A stretch of 5,330 nt of DNA from Mesorhizobium sp. (GTDB lineage: Bacteria; Pseudomonadota; Alphaproteobacteria; Rhizobiales; Rhizobiaceae), in the NCBI GenBank assembly GCA_030698645.1, contig JAUYMV010000075.1, positions 1-5,330 of the forward strand, read 5' to 3'. Below, piece by piece: positions 1 through 5,330 of the stretch. The notes beneath the pieces are model-generated. The model ran no database searches. It was not told the DNA's origin and saw nothing but the letters and a program-made list of their open reading frames with translations. Positions within the stretch are counted from its first letter, which is position 1, and the number at the start of each line of letters is the position of its first letter. The translations under genes were made by a program, and so were the position numbers.

Positions 1-1
1 G

Positions 2-328
2 CTGCGCGAGTTCGCCCGGCGGCTGCGCAAGAACGTGCGCGGCATCGACCTGGCCTGCCGTTTCGGCGGCGAGGAGTTCGTGGTTGTCATGCCCGACACC
101 GAGCAGCACGTCGCCGAGCGCATCGCCGAGCGTATCCGCCATGAAATCGAGACCCAGCCGTTTTCCACCGGAACCGCATCGGCCGCGCTCTCGGTGACCG
201 TCAGCATCGGCGTATCGTCGCTGATTCCGGGCGAAGACAGCGTCGAGACACTGATGAAGCGAACGGATGCCGCGCTCTACGAAGCCAAGAGCGGCGGCCG
301 CAACCGTGTCGTGGCCCGCGCCGCATAG
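2..328 (+). CDS. pleD: PleD-type response regulator diguanylate cyclase, C-terminal part of the GGDEF domain (5' end outside window)
   Basis: PleD makes cyclic di-GMP from two GTP. In Caulobacter it is a phosphorylation-activated response regulator (REC-REC-GGDEF) acting at the cell pole in the swarmer-to-stalked transition. Only the last 108 codons are visible, and the reading frame is open through the left edge, so the GTG at 35 is internal and not a start. The active-site loop GGEEF lies at 65-79. The product-inhibition I-site RGID (RxxD) lies at 38-49, exactly five residues before it, so both the catalytic and the feedback sites look intact. Further on are the GGDEF-domain hallmarks VSIGVSS, a KRTDAALYEAK helix and a final GRNRVV. 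The stretch RGIDLACRFGGEEFVVVMPD is very close to what I recall of Caulobacter PleD (RAIDLPCRYGGEEFVVIMPD), which is why I use the symbol. The two receiver domains cannot be seen, so another GGDEF protein remains possible. It converges on rpmG; divK is the usual upstream partner but lies outside the window. Confidence 0.88.
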   Translation: MREFARRLRKNVRGIDLACRFGGEEFVVVMPDTEQHVAERIAERIRHEIETQPFSTGTASAALSVTVSIGVSSLIPGEDSVETLMKRTDAALYEAKSGGRNRVVARAA

Positions 329-331
329 CCG

Positions 332-375
332 GGCGCGGATTTCGACCGGGTCTTCGCGGCGGCAAGTTCCGCGCC
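332..375 (+). terminator. weak terminator candidate behind pleD
   Basis: A perfect 8-base inverted repeat (GGCGCGGA at 332-339, TCCGCGCC at 368-375) begins three bases after the pleD stop. It is followed by the AT-rich GAATTTAA. The 28-base loop is long and there is no real T-run, so this is a poor Rho-independent terminator. It could instead be a 3'-end stabilising hairpin. Its position directly behind the stop codon is the main support. Confidence 0.3.
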
Positions 376-379
376 GAAT

Positions 380-427
380 TTAACCCTGTTTGAAGCGATT
401 CTCCCCGCAGAGTTAAGAAACTATTGA
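380..427 (+). promoter_or_regulatory. two tandem CtrA-like near-consensus sites in an AT-rich patch
   Basis: TTAA-CCCTGTT-TGAA (380-394) and TTAA-GAAACTA-TTGA (413-427) each fit the CtrA binding pattern TTAA-N7-TTAA with one mismatch in the second half-site. They are 33 bases apart, about three helical turns, so they would sit on one face of the DNA. CtrA is the cell-cycle master regulator of alphaproteobacteria. The same patch contains a poor sigma70-like pair, TTGAAG (390-395) and TAAGAA (414-419), with an 18-base spacer that would read rightward into the hairpins at 454-617. The pattern is short, and AT-rich intergenic DNA can make it by chance. What is seen is the spacing and the bases; binding is inference. 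Confidence 0.25.
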
Positions 428-453
428 TTTCAAAGGCATGCGCGCGCAACTGT

Positions 454-617
454 CCCGTCGGGTTAGGGACGGGGTGCGCTGCCAGGGCAGGTCGGCCGCG
501 TCCATTGATACCCCATGATGCTCAGGTCCGCCGCATCTCCTGGGTCCATGGGGTCGGCCGGCCGGCGCTGGCACACAGTGGCCTCCTCGTACCGCTGCCA
601 GTTAGCCGGCCGGCCCC
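454..617. other. structured intergenic segment with three strong hairpins; possible small RNA or palindromic repeat
   Basis: This non-coding stretch carries three inverted repeats. The first is CCCGTC (454-459) with GACGGG (468-473), loop 8. The second is CCCCATG plus CAGG (511-517, 523-526) with CCTG plus CATGGGG (539-542, 547-553), loop 12. The third is a 13-pair stem (550-562 with 605-617, one G-U pair), then a bulge, then CTGGCA (568-573) with TGCCAG (596-601), enclosing a 22-base loop. The second and third hairpins both use GGGG 550-553, so they either abut or compete. On the plus strand the outer loop contains CCTCCTC (582-588), an anti-Shine-Dalgarno-like motif of the kind found in loops of some alphaproteobacterial small RNAs. 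No RNA family is recognised: there is no SRP GGAA core, no tmRNA tRNA-like end and no RNase P signature. The strand is undecided. No convincing protein is encoded here. Confidence 0.35.
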
Positions 618-665
618 TTCGTGCCACAAGCGAGAAAACCATTCCAACATCTTCAAGCTGAAATG

Positions 666-691
666 AAAACGCCGCCCGGAGGCGGCGTTTT
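666..691 (-). terminator. Rho-independent terminator of rpmG, bidirectional
   Basis: The 11-base arms AAAACGCCGCC (666-676) and GGCGGCGTTTT (681-691) are perfect inverted repeats around the four-base loop CGGA. This gives a G+C-rich stem with an A-run on one side and a T-run on the other. It begins 19 bases after the rpmG stop codon. On the minus strand the stem is followed by TTTTCATTTC. Because the arms are symmetrical it could also stop plus-strand transcripts coming from the pleD side, though the plus-strand T-run is only four bases. Confidence 0.85.
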
Positions 692-710
692 GAAAGGCTT
701 GGAAGATCGA

Positions 711-878
711 CTACTTGATCTTGGTTTCCTTGAAGTCGACATGCTTCTTGGCGACCGGATCGTATTTGCGGAACGACATCTTTTCGGTCTTCGTGCGGCT
801 GTTCTTGCTCGTGACGTAGAAGAAGCCGGTATCGGCGGTCGACAGAAGCTTGATCTTGATATTGGCGGCTTTGGCCAT
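711..878 (-). CDS. rpmG: 50S ribosomal protein L33 (zinc-free type)
   Basis: This 55-residue protein is a component of the large ribosomal subunit, located near the E site. It begins [20 protein letters not shown], contains [20 protein letters not shown] and ends FKETKIK, which matches the alphaproteobacterial L33 family along its full length. There are no cysteines, so it lacks the two CxxC zinc-binding pairs and belongs to the C-minus class of L33. About a third of the residues are basic, as expected for an rRNA-binding protein. The ATG at 876-878 is preceded by a weak GGACGA ribosome site and a run of A on the minus strand. It is the last gene of the minus-strand series, 106 bases after the MFS gene. 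It seems to have its own promoter (961-988) and ends at the hairpin at 666-691. The assignment is secure. Confidence 0.97.
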   Translation of the reverse strand: MAKAANIKIKLLSTADTGFFYVTSKNSRTKTEKMSFRKYDPVAKKHVDFKETKIK

Positions 879-960
879 TTTTTTCGTCCGTATCTTGTGT
901 GGCGGGTCACTTCGCGCGCGAGCGCCAAGCGTCGTGCCCGGCCGCGGAAAACTCGGCGGA

Positions 961-988
961 CCAATAAAGAATGCCCCCGGAATGTCAA
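961..988 (-). promoter_or_regulatory. probable sigma70-type promoter of rpmG, overlapping the MFS stop codon
   Basis: On the minus strand a perfect TTGACA (983-988, preceded by C to give the CTTGAC favoured in alphaproteobacteria) is followed by a 16-base spacer and TATTGG (961-966). The -10 box matches the first three positions of TATAAT only, and the spacer is one base short of the optimum. Transcription would begin near 954, leaving a leader of about 75 bases before rpmG. The TGA of the upstream transporter gene (985-987) lies inside the -35 box. An independent promoter fits the need for high L33 expression and the break in tight gene packing at this point. Confidence 0.5.
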
Positions 989-2178
989 GTGCGGGAGCGA
1001 TCCCGAAACAGCCTGGCCGCCACCAGGGCCAGATAGGCCGCGAAGAACAGGGCGAGCGACCAGGCAAAACCGGGCGGCCCGAACGCATCCAGCCCAATTC
1101 CGATCGCCTGCGGCCCGATCAGCATGCCGATGCCGTAGCAGAAAACGAAGGCCGAATTCGCCGACGCCAGGTCGCGTCCGGACAGCTGCGATCCGAGATG
1201 GGCGAGACCGACGGTGTAGAGGGCCGCCACGGCGCCGCCCCAGAAGAACAGCAGCACGGCGGTGAGGGGCCAGCTCGCGGCGACGATGGGCATCACCAGC
1301 ATGCCGGCAAGGCCGACCAGCGCGCAGCCGACCAGAACCCAGCGCCGGTCGTTGATGCGATCGCTGACCATGCCGAGCGGGATCTGGAACAGGACGTTGC
1401 CGAGGCCGATCATGCTGAGCAGGATGGCGGCGTCGGCCTCGGAATAGCCGACACGCGTGCCGTAGATCGGAAACAGCGCGAATCCCCCGGTCTCGACGGC
1501 GCCGAACACCAGGACCGCGGCGGTCGCCGTCGGAACCAGCCATAGATATCGGATGAATCCGACATTGCCGGCCTGCCGCGCGCCGATCACCGGACTTTCG
1601 CGCCAGGCGACCAGCACCGGAATCATACCGGCGATGACCAGCCCGAAGGCGACGCCGAACGGGCGAAAACCCGCGCTGCCGATCTGCGCGAACAGCCAGG
1701 GCCCGAAGGCGAAGCCGAGCGACAGCATCGTGGCGTAGACGCCGAGCACCAGACCCCGTTTGCGCGGCGGGGCCGAGACGTTGATCCAGAATTCCGAGAG
1801 GATGAACACCACCGTCAGCGCGACGTGGAGCACCGCGCGCAGCGGAAACCACATCCAGAATTCGTCGGCGAAGTAGAACCCGACGAAGGACAGCGCGCCG
1901 ATGATCATCATGGCGAGAAGCGTCGGCACGACGCCGAAACGCGCCGCAAGCGGCGTCGCCAGCGGCGCAGCGGCGATCGAGGCGAGCCCGGCCGCCGCGG
2001 TGTTCAGTCCGATCATTGTCGCCGAGTGGCCGCGCGATTCGAGGATGATCGAAAGCAGCGGCATGCCGAGGCCGATCGCCACGCCGACGACGGTGATCGA
2101 GGCGATCGCCGCGGCAAGCGAACGCAACCGGATCGGCGTCTCGGCATCGGCGGTTTCGGTCGCAATTGGGTGTCTCAC
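985..2178 (-). CDS. MFS transporter, YcaD-like, substrate unknown
   Basis: This is a 397-residue inner-membrane permease of the major facilitator superfamily. About twelve hydrophobic segments can be drawn, at roughly 21-45, 54-78, 82-103, 108-131, 142-166, 172-192, 211-236, 248-268, 280-300, 303-326, 340-363 and 370-389. The hydrophilic stretch 193-210 forms the central loop between the two six-helix halves. The diagnostic loop motif A is clear in the second half as [11 protein letters not shown] (269-279) and degenerate in the first half (TPLAARFG, 75-82). The helix 4-5 region [15 protein letters not shown] and the later [17 protein letters not shown] resemble the YcaD-type subgroup, whose substrates are not known. 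I chose GTG at 2176-2178 because the frame above it overlaps the NUDIX gene, and because GGGA lies just upstream; the site is weak. The gap to the NUDIX stop is 19 bases, so it is probably cotranscribed. No substrate can be inferred from context. Confidence 0.85.
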   Translation of the reverse strand: MRHPIATETADAETPIRLRSLAAAIASITVVGVAIGLGMPLLSIILESRGHSATMIGLNTAAAGLASIAAAPLATPLAARFGVVPTLLAMMIIGALSFVGFYFADEFWMWFPLRAVLHVALTVVFILSEFWINVSAPPRKRGLVLGVYATMLSLGFAFGPWLFAQIGSAGFRPFGVAFGLVIAGMIPVLVAWRESPVIGARQAGNVGFIRYLWLVPTATAAVLVFGAVETGGFALFPIYGTRVGYSEADAAILLSMIGLGNVLFQIPLGMVSDRINDRRWVLVGCALVGLAGMLVMPIVAASWPLTAVLLFFWGGAVAALYTVGLAHLGSQLSGRDLASANSAFVFCYGIGMLIGPQAIGIGLDAFGPPGFAWSLALFFAAYLALVAARLFRDRSRT

Positions 2179-2197
2179 CTGTCCCGCCCGTCCAACG

Positions 2198-2941
2198 TCA
2201 AAGCAGATCGCGCACGAAGCGCTGGTGGCGCAGATGGTAGAAGGGAACCGGCGCGTCCGGGGCAAGATCCGGATCGTCGGCCAGACGTTGCGCAAGATCG
2301 CCGAGGATGGTGCGCGTGATCATCGGGGTATCGGCCTGCCGTGCGTCCGCGATCGACAGCCACACGAGTTCCTCGAGCTCCTGCGTCGGACCGCCGTCGG
2401 CGAGTTCGACGGCGACATCGTCGCGCCACGCGGCGATGAAGCGGGTATCGAAACGCCGGACGCGACCGGGCGGCGTGATGGCGCGCGCGACGAGGCGCAG
2501 ATTGGCGAGCATCGGCTCGACGCCATGTTCGGCAAAGCCCCGCCAGCCTTCGCTATTGGTCCGGAAATCCGCCTTGCGCCCGATCAGCAGGCCGGCTTCC
2601 TCGTAGGTTTCCCGCAGCGCGGACATGGCGATGGCGCGCGCGCGCGTCGCCGAGATCTTGCTGCCGCGGCCGGCGAGCAGCTTCGCCTCGACGGCGGGAA
2701 GCAGCGCATCGGCCGCCATGATACGGGCGTCCGCGGGATCGGTGCGGCCGCCCGGGAAGACGAGCTTTCCGGGCATGAAGCGATGGGCGCGCGAACGCCG
2801 GCCCATCAGCAGGCGGATGTCGCCCTGGCGGCGATCCAGCAGGATCAGCGTGGCCGCGTCGCGAATCGGCATTGGCCCGCCGCCAAGCGCGAAGTCCTTG
2901 GATTCGGCGACATCGACCTCGGCCCGAGTCATGCCCTCCAT
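2198..2941 (-). CDS. NUDIX hydrolase, NUDT19-like (possible acyl-CoA/CoA diphosphatase)
   Basis: This 247-residue soluble protein belongs to the NUDIX superfamily, whose members hydrolyse a diphosphate linked to a nucleoside or similar group using Mg2+. The domain begins near residue 25. The sequence RFMPGKLVFPGG (54-65) leads into RTDPADA. The catalytic core RETYEEAGLL is at 110-119, with the metal-binding glutamates E111, E114 and E115. About 44 residues lie between FPGG and RE, where a standard box (GX5EX7REUXEEXGU) has 12. A long insertion at this place, together with the phrase PGKLVFPGG, is typical of the NUDT19 group, known in mammals to cleave CoA and acyl-CoA. Activity on CoA here is inference. 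At the position seven residues before RE where a standard box has Glu there is an Arg. The ATG at 2939-2941 is favoured over the one at 2930-2932 because GAGGGGGG lies seven bases upstream of it. It sits 22 bases after the DUF983 gene and 19 before the transporter. Confidence 0.85.
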   Translation of the reverse strand: MEGMTRAEVDVAESKDFALGGGPMPIRDAATLILLDRRQGDIRLLMGRRSRAHRFMPGKLVFPGGRTDPADARIMAADALLPAVEAKLLAGRGSKISATRARAIAMSALRETYEEAGLLIGRKADFRTNSEGWRGFAEHGVEPMLANLRLVARAITPPGRVRRFDTRFIAAWRDDVAVELADGGPTQELEELVWLSIADARQADTPMITRTILGDLAQRLADDPDLAPDAPVPFYHLRHQRFVRDLL

Positions 2942-2948
2942 GAAGCCG

Positions 2949-2956
2949 CCCCCCTC
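2949..2956 (-). promoter_or_regulatory. ribosome binding site deciding the NUDIX start
   Basis: GAGGGGGG on the minus strand lies seven bases before the ATG at 2939-2941. The alternative ATG three codons later has GGAGG only two bases away, which is too close to serve as a normal site. The upstream extension of the frame to 3013 would overlap the DUF983 gene. Confidence 0.6.
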
Positions 2957-2963
2957 GCGCAAC

Positions 2964-3398
2964 TCAGATTTCCGGATGGCTGTCGAGAACCTCGTCCTCG
3001 CCGCCGAATCCATGCATGTAGAACGCCCATTGCAGCCCGACGATGGCGCCCTTGAGCGGCTGCAGCAAAGCGATCGACATCGCCACGGTGACCGGCGCCC
3101 AGATCGCCAGATGCTGCCAGGCCGTCAATTCCACCGCGGCTTCGACGCCCATGAAGGCGCCGATGACGATGTGGCCGACGACGAAGATCACCAGATAGGC
3201 CGGCAGGTCGTCGGCGCGATGGTGGTCTATATGTTCGCCGCAATAGGCGCAATCGTCGACCGTCTTGGCGAAGGAGCGAAACAGCTTGCCTTCGCCGCAG
3301 CGCGGACAGCGGCCGAGAAAGCCGCGCAGCATGGCCGGTCCGAGCGCGCGCGCGGGCCTGCCGGTGTGATGCTCGCCCCCGAACTCGACAGTGTTCAT
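2964..3398 (-). CDS. DUF983 family membrane protein with N-terminal zinc ribbon
   Basis: This is a 144-residue protein of unknown function. The N-terminal third is cytoplasmic in appearance and carries two CxxC pairs, CPRC (31-34) in the family-typical phrase GRCPRCGEGKLF and CAYC (50-53). Together they can hold one zinc ion as a ribbon. Two hydrophobic segments follow, at about 67-88 and 95-117. They end in the phrase LLQPLKGAIVGLQW (111-124), which is characteristic of DUF983 proteins. The C terminus is short and acidic. The ATG at 3396-3398 overlaps the rnr stop codon as ATGA, and AGGAG lies six bases upstream inside the end of rnr, so translation is probably coupled to RNase R. From memory the pairing with rnr is common in alphaproteobacteria, which suggests a housekeeping role, but no activity can be deduced. 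Confidence 0.9.
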   Translation of the reverse strand: MNTVEFGGEHHTGRPARALGPAMLRGFLGRCPRCGEGKLFRSFAKTVDDCAYCGEHIDHHRADDLPAYLVIFVVGHIVIGAFMGVEAAVELTAWQHLAIWAPVTVAMSIALLQPLKGAIVGLQWAFYMHGFGGEDEVLDSHPEI

Positions 3399-5329
3399 GA
3401 TCGTCTCCTCGCGCGCCCCTTGCCGGGCGCATTCCGGTTCGCACGCGCCGAAGCGCGCGCCTTCGACTTGTGGAACGACTGTTTCATGCCGGGCAGCGCC
3501 ACCGGTTCGGTCAGCATTTCGAAGCGCATCGAGCCGGCCAGCGGCGCGATCTCGACGAGGCGCACCTCGACCTTGTCGCCCAGCCGGTAGCCCTTGCCGC
3601 TGCGGTCGCCAAACAGCGCGTGCGCGGTCTCGTCATATAGGTAGTAATCGTCATTCAAAGATGACACCGGAACAAAGCCGTCCGCGCCATAGGTCGGCAA
3701 CTGGACAAAGAGTCCCGATTTGGTCACGCCGGTGATGCGTCCATCGAAGGTTTCCCCTTTGCGGCCAGATAGATGGGCCGCAACCAGCCGGTCGACCGTG
3801 TCGCGCTCGGCGGCCATGGCGCGACGTTCCGACGCGGAGATGAGCGCGGCGGTTTCTTCCAGCCGAGCCTCCTCGTCCGGCGTCAGCCCGCCCGACCCGA
3901 GACCGAGCGAACCGACCAGGGCGCGGTGCACGATCAGGTCGGAGTAGCGGCGGATCGGCGAGGTGAAATGCGCGTAGCGGCGCAGATTGAGGCCGAAATG
4001 GCCGATGTTCATCGGCGAATAGATTGCCTGGCTCTGCGAGCGCAGCACGACCTCGTTGACGAGCGCCTCGTGATCGGCGCCGCGCACCTGGCTCAGGATG
4101 GTGTTGAACTGCGCCGGCTTCATCTGCGCGCCGCGGGCGAGGCCGAGGCCGATCGTCTGCAGGAATTCGCGCAGCGATTCCTGCTTGGCCATCGAGGGGG
4201 TGTCGTGGACGCGGTAGACGAGGGCCTGGCGGCGGTCCTCCAGCGTCTCGGCGGCGGCCACGTTGGCCTGGATCATGAACTCCTCGACCAGCTTGTGGGC
4301 GTCGAGGCGGTCGGGGACGATGACACGGTCGACCGTGCCGTCCGGCTTCAGCAGGATCTTGCGCTCGGGCAGGTCGAGTTCGAGCGGCTGGCGGCTGTCG
4401 CGGCCGCGCTTGAGGATGGCGTAGGCGTCCCACAGCGGCCGCAGCACCGCGTCGAGCAGAGGGCCGGTCTTGTCGTCCGGATGGCCGTCTATGGCGGCCT
4501 GGGCCTGCGGATAGGCAAGCTTGGCGGCCGACTTCATCATGACGCGGTGGAAGCTGTGGCGGATCTTGCGCCCCTGGGCCGAGAACGTCATGCGCACGGC
4601 CAGCGCCGGGCGGTCCTCGCCCTCGCGCAGCGAGCAGAGATCGTTGGAGATGCGCTCGGGCAGCATCGGCACGACTCGGTCGGGGAAGTAGACCGAGTTG
4701 CCGCGCTTCAGGGCCTCGCGGTCCAGCGCCGAGCCGGTGCGGATATAGGCGGCGACGTCGGCGATGGCGACGGTCGCGATGACGCCGCCCGGATTGGCCG
4801 GATCGGGGTCGGGCTCGGCGAACACGGCGTCGTCATGGTCCTTGGCGTCGGCCGGGTCGATGGTGACGAGCGGCAGCTTGCGCCAGTCCTCGCGCTTCTC
4901 CATGCCGGCCGGCTTCATGTTATCCGCCTCGGCCAGGACGGTGGGCGGGAAGATGTGCGGAATCTCGTGCGCGTGGATGGCGATCATCGACACCGCCTTC
5001 TCGCTTTCCAGCGAGCCCAGCACGGTGATCACCTTGCCCTTGGGCAGGCCGTAGCGGCCGGCGCTGGTCTGCTCCACCTCGACGAGGTCGCCCGGCTTCG
5101 CGCCCTTCAGGTCGAAGGAGTCGATGATCAGCTCCGCCTGGCGGCGCTCGACCGGCTCGATGCGGAACGAGCCGTCGGGCAGCCTGCGGATGACGCCCAG
5201 CACCTGATCCTTGCGGCGGTCGATGAGCTTTATCACGCGGCCCGAATAGGCCGGTCCGCCGCGCTCCTTGGAGGCGAAGACTTTTGCCAGAACGCGATCG
5301 CCGATGCCCGGCGCCGGGCCCTTGACGCC
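3395..5329 (-). CDS. rnr: ribonuclease R, N terminus outside the window
   Basis: RNase R is a processive 3'-to-5' exoribonuclease that degrades structured RNA and takes part in rRNA and tmRNA-linked quality control in the cytoplasm. Visible are 644 codons plus a stop, open through the right edge. The GTG at 5234-5236 is therefore internal, since the frame upstream of it reads GDRVLAKVFASKE, typical of the first OB fold. Next come the second cold-shock-like domain (about 5200-4950) and the RNB catalytic domain with DPADAKDHDD at 4829-4858. The latter holds the four metal-binding aspartates in the family spacing (0, +6, +8, +9). RRYAHFTSPIRRYSDL near 3930-3980 forms the conserved Arg-rich end of the active site. 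An S1 domain begins GETFDGRITGVTKSG (about 3757-3515). A Lys/Arg-rich tail closes the protein (3398-3484), as is usual for RNase R rather than RNase II. About 100-150 N-terminal residues are missing by comparison with family length. It is the first visible gene of the minus-strand operon. Confidence 0.97.
   Translation of the reverse strand, partial: GVKGPAPGIGDRVLAKVFASKERGGPAYSGRVIKLIDRRKDQVLGVIRRLPDGSFRIEPVERRQAELIIDSFDLKGAKPGDLVEVEQTSAGRYGLPKGKVITVLGSLESEKAVSMIAIHAHEIPHIFPPTVLAEADNMKPAGMEKREDWRKLPLVTIDPADAKDHDDAVFAEPDPDPANPGGVIATVAIADVAAYIRTGSALDREALKRGNSVYFPDRVVPMLPERISNDLCSLREGEDRPALAVRMTFSAQGRKIRHSFHRVMMKSAAKLAYPQAQAAIDGHPDDKTGPLLDAVLRPLWDAYAILKRGRDSRQPLELDLPERKILLKPDGTVDRVIVPDRLDAHKLVEEFMIQANVAAAETLEDRRQALVYRVHDTPSMAKQESLREFLQTIGLGLARGAQMKPAQFNTILSQVRGADHEALVNEVVLRSQSQAIYSPMNIGHFGLNLRRYAHFTSPIRRYSDLIVHRALVGSLGLGSGGLTPDEEARLEETAALISASERRAMAAERDTVDRLVAAHLSGRKGETFDGRITGVTKSGLFVQLPTYGADGFVPVSSLNDDYYLYDETAHALFGDRSGKGYRLGDKVEVRLVEIAPLAGSMRFEMLTEPVALPGMKQSFHKSKARASARANRNAPGKGRARRRS
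3405..3409 (-). promoter_or_regulatory. ribosome binding site of the DUF983 gene, inside the end of rnr
   Basis: AGGAG on the minus strand lies six bases before the ATG at 3396-3398 and falls within the last codons of rnr. With the ATGA stop-start overlap, ribosomes finishing RNase R could restart directly on the DUF983 frame. The site fixes the start of the downstream gene. Confidence 0.7.
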
Positions 5330-5330
5330 G

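Noticed and set aside
454..617. Known housekeeping RNA (SRP RNA, tmRNA, 6S RNA, RNase P RNA)
   Set aside because: The SRP tetraloop core, the tmRNA tRNA-like 3' end and the RNase P conserved blocks are absent. The fold is a chain of hairpins and not the long rod with central bubble of 6S RNA.
424..666. 80-codon plus-strand open frame in the pleD-rpmG gap
   Set aside because: It begins with TTG without a ribosome site, runs through the hairpin segment, and has no recognisable composition or motif. The stretch looks structural and not coding.
653..1852. 399-codon minus-strand open frame over the rpmG-MFS region
   Set aside because: It overlaps rpmG and most of the transporter gene in another frame, is rich in Arg, Ala and Gly, and shows no domain. 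It is a typical shadow frame of G+C-rich DNA.
2179..2295. Longer N terminus for the MFS transporter
   Set aside because: It would overlap the end of the NUDIX gene by about 100 bases, and the added residues are not membrane-like or family-like.
1901..3055. 384-codon plus-strand open frame opposite the NUDIX and MFS genes
   Set aside because: It lies antisense to two well-supported genes, and its composition is that of a complementary-strand shadow.
3651..4433. 260-codon minus-strand frame inside rnr
   Set aside because: The protein is a run of Arg, Pro, Ala and Gly from a shifted frame of the RNB domain. The rnr frame is intact throughout, so it is not evidence of a frameshift.
5234..5236. 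GTG as the start of RNase R
   Set aside because: The frame continues upstream to the window edge with the family-typical GDRVLAKV, so the gene is cut by the window and does not start here.
1..5330. Mobile elements, CRISPR arrays, tRNA genes, phage or defence genes
   Set aside because: I saw no transposase or integrase frame, no regularly spaced direct repeats, no tRNA cloverleaf and no composition break. All proteins are core or common families.

Overview
The window is a G+C-rich piece of bacterial chromosome, almost certainly from an alphaproteobacterium and probably from the Hyphomicrobiales (Rhizobiales). The evidence is a PleD-type diguanylate cyclase end, a 55-residue cysteine-free ribosomal protein L33 of the alphaproteobacterial type, and the linkage rnr - DUF983 - NUDIX - (MFS) - rpmG facing pleD. 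From memory, this resembles a conserved housekeeping neighbourhood of that order; I could not check it by search. The genus cannot be named from this sequence.

Layout. On the plus strand, positions 2-328 hold the C-terminal end of pleD, with the c-di-GMP product-binding RxxD site and the GGEEF active site. A 382-base gap (329-710) separates it from the convergent genes and is the least explained part of the window. It holds a weak pleD terminator candidate, two tandem TTAA-N7-TNNA elements resembling CtrA sites, a run of strong hairpins at 454-617, and a good intrinsic terminator at 666-691. Everything from 711 to the right edge is on the minus strand. In transcription order (right to left) it runs rnr (RNase R, 5' end outside the window), a DUF983 zinc-ribbon membrane protein, a NUDT19-like NUDIX hydrolase, an MFS transporter, and rpmG.

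The four genes rnr to MFS are packed as one operon: a 4-base ATGA overlap, then gaps of 22 and 19 bases. rpmG follows after 106 bases. It appears to have its own promoter, with a perfect TTGACA -35 box laid over the MFS stop codon, and it ends at the 666-691 terminator.

Functionally, rnr (structured RNA decay and rRNA/tmRNA quality control) and rpmG (50S subunit) belong to RNA metabolism and translation. The NUDIX enzyme is a probable nucleotide or CoA-ester housecleaning enzyme. The DUF983 protein and the transporter have no assignable substrate. PleD is a cell-cycle c-di-GMP synthase.

I see no mobile element, CRISPR array, tRNA, rRNA, phage gene or defence system. The protein-coding part is ordinary. 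The only candidate for something undescribed is the structured intergenic segment between pleD and rpmG, and it is offered as a low-confidence hypothesis.
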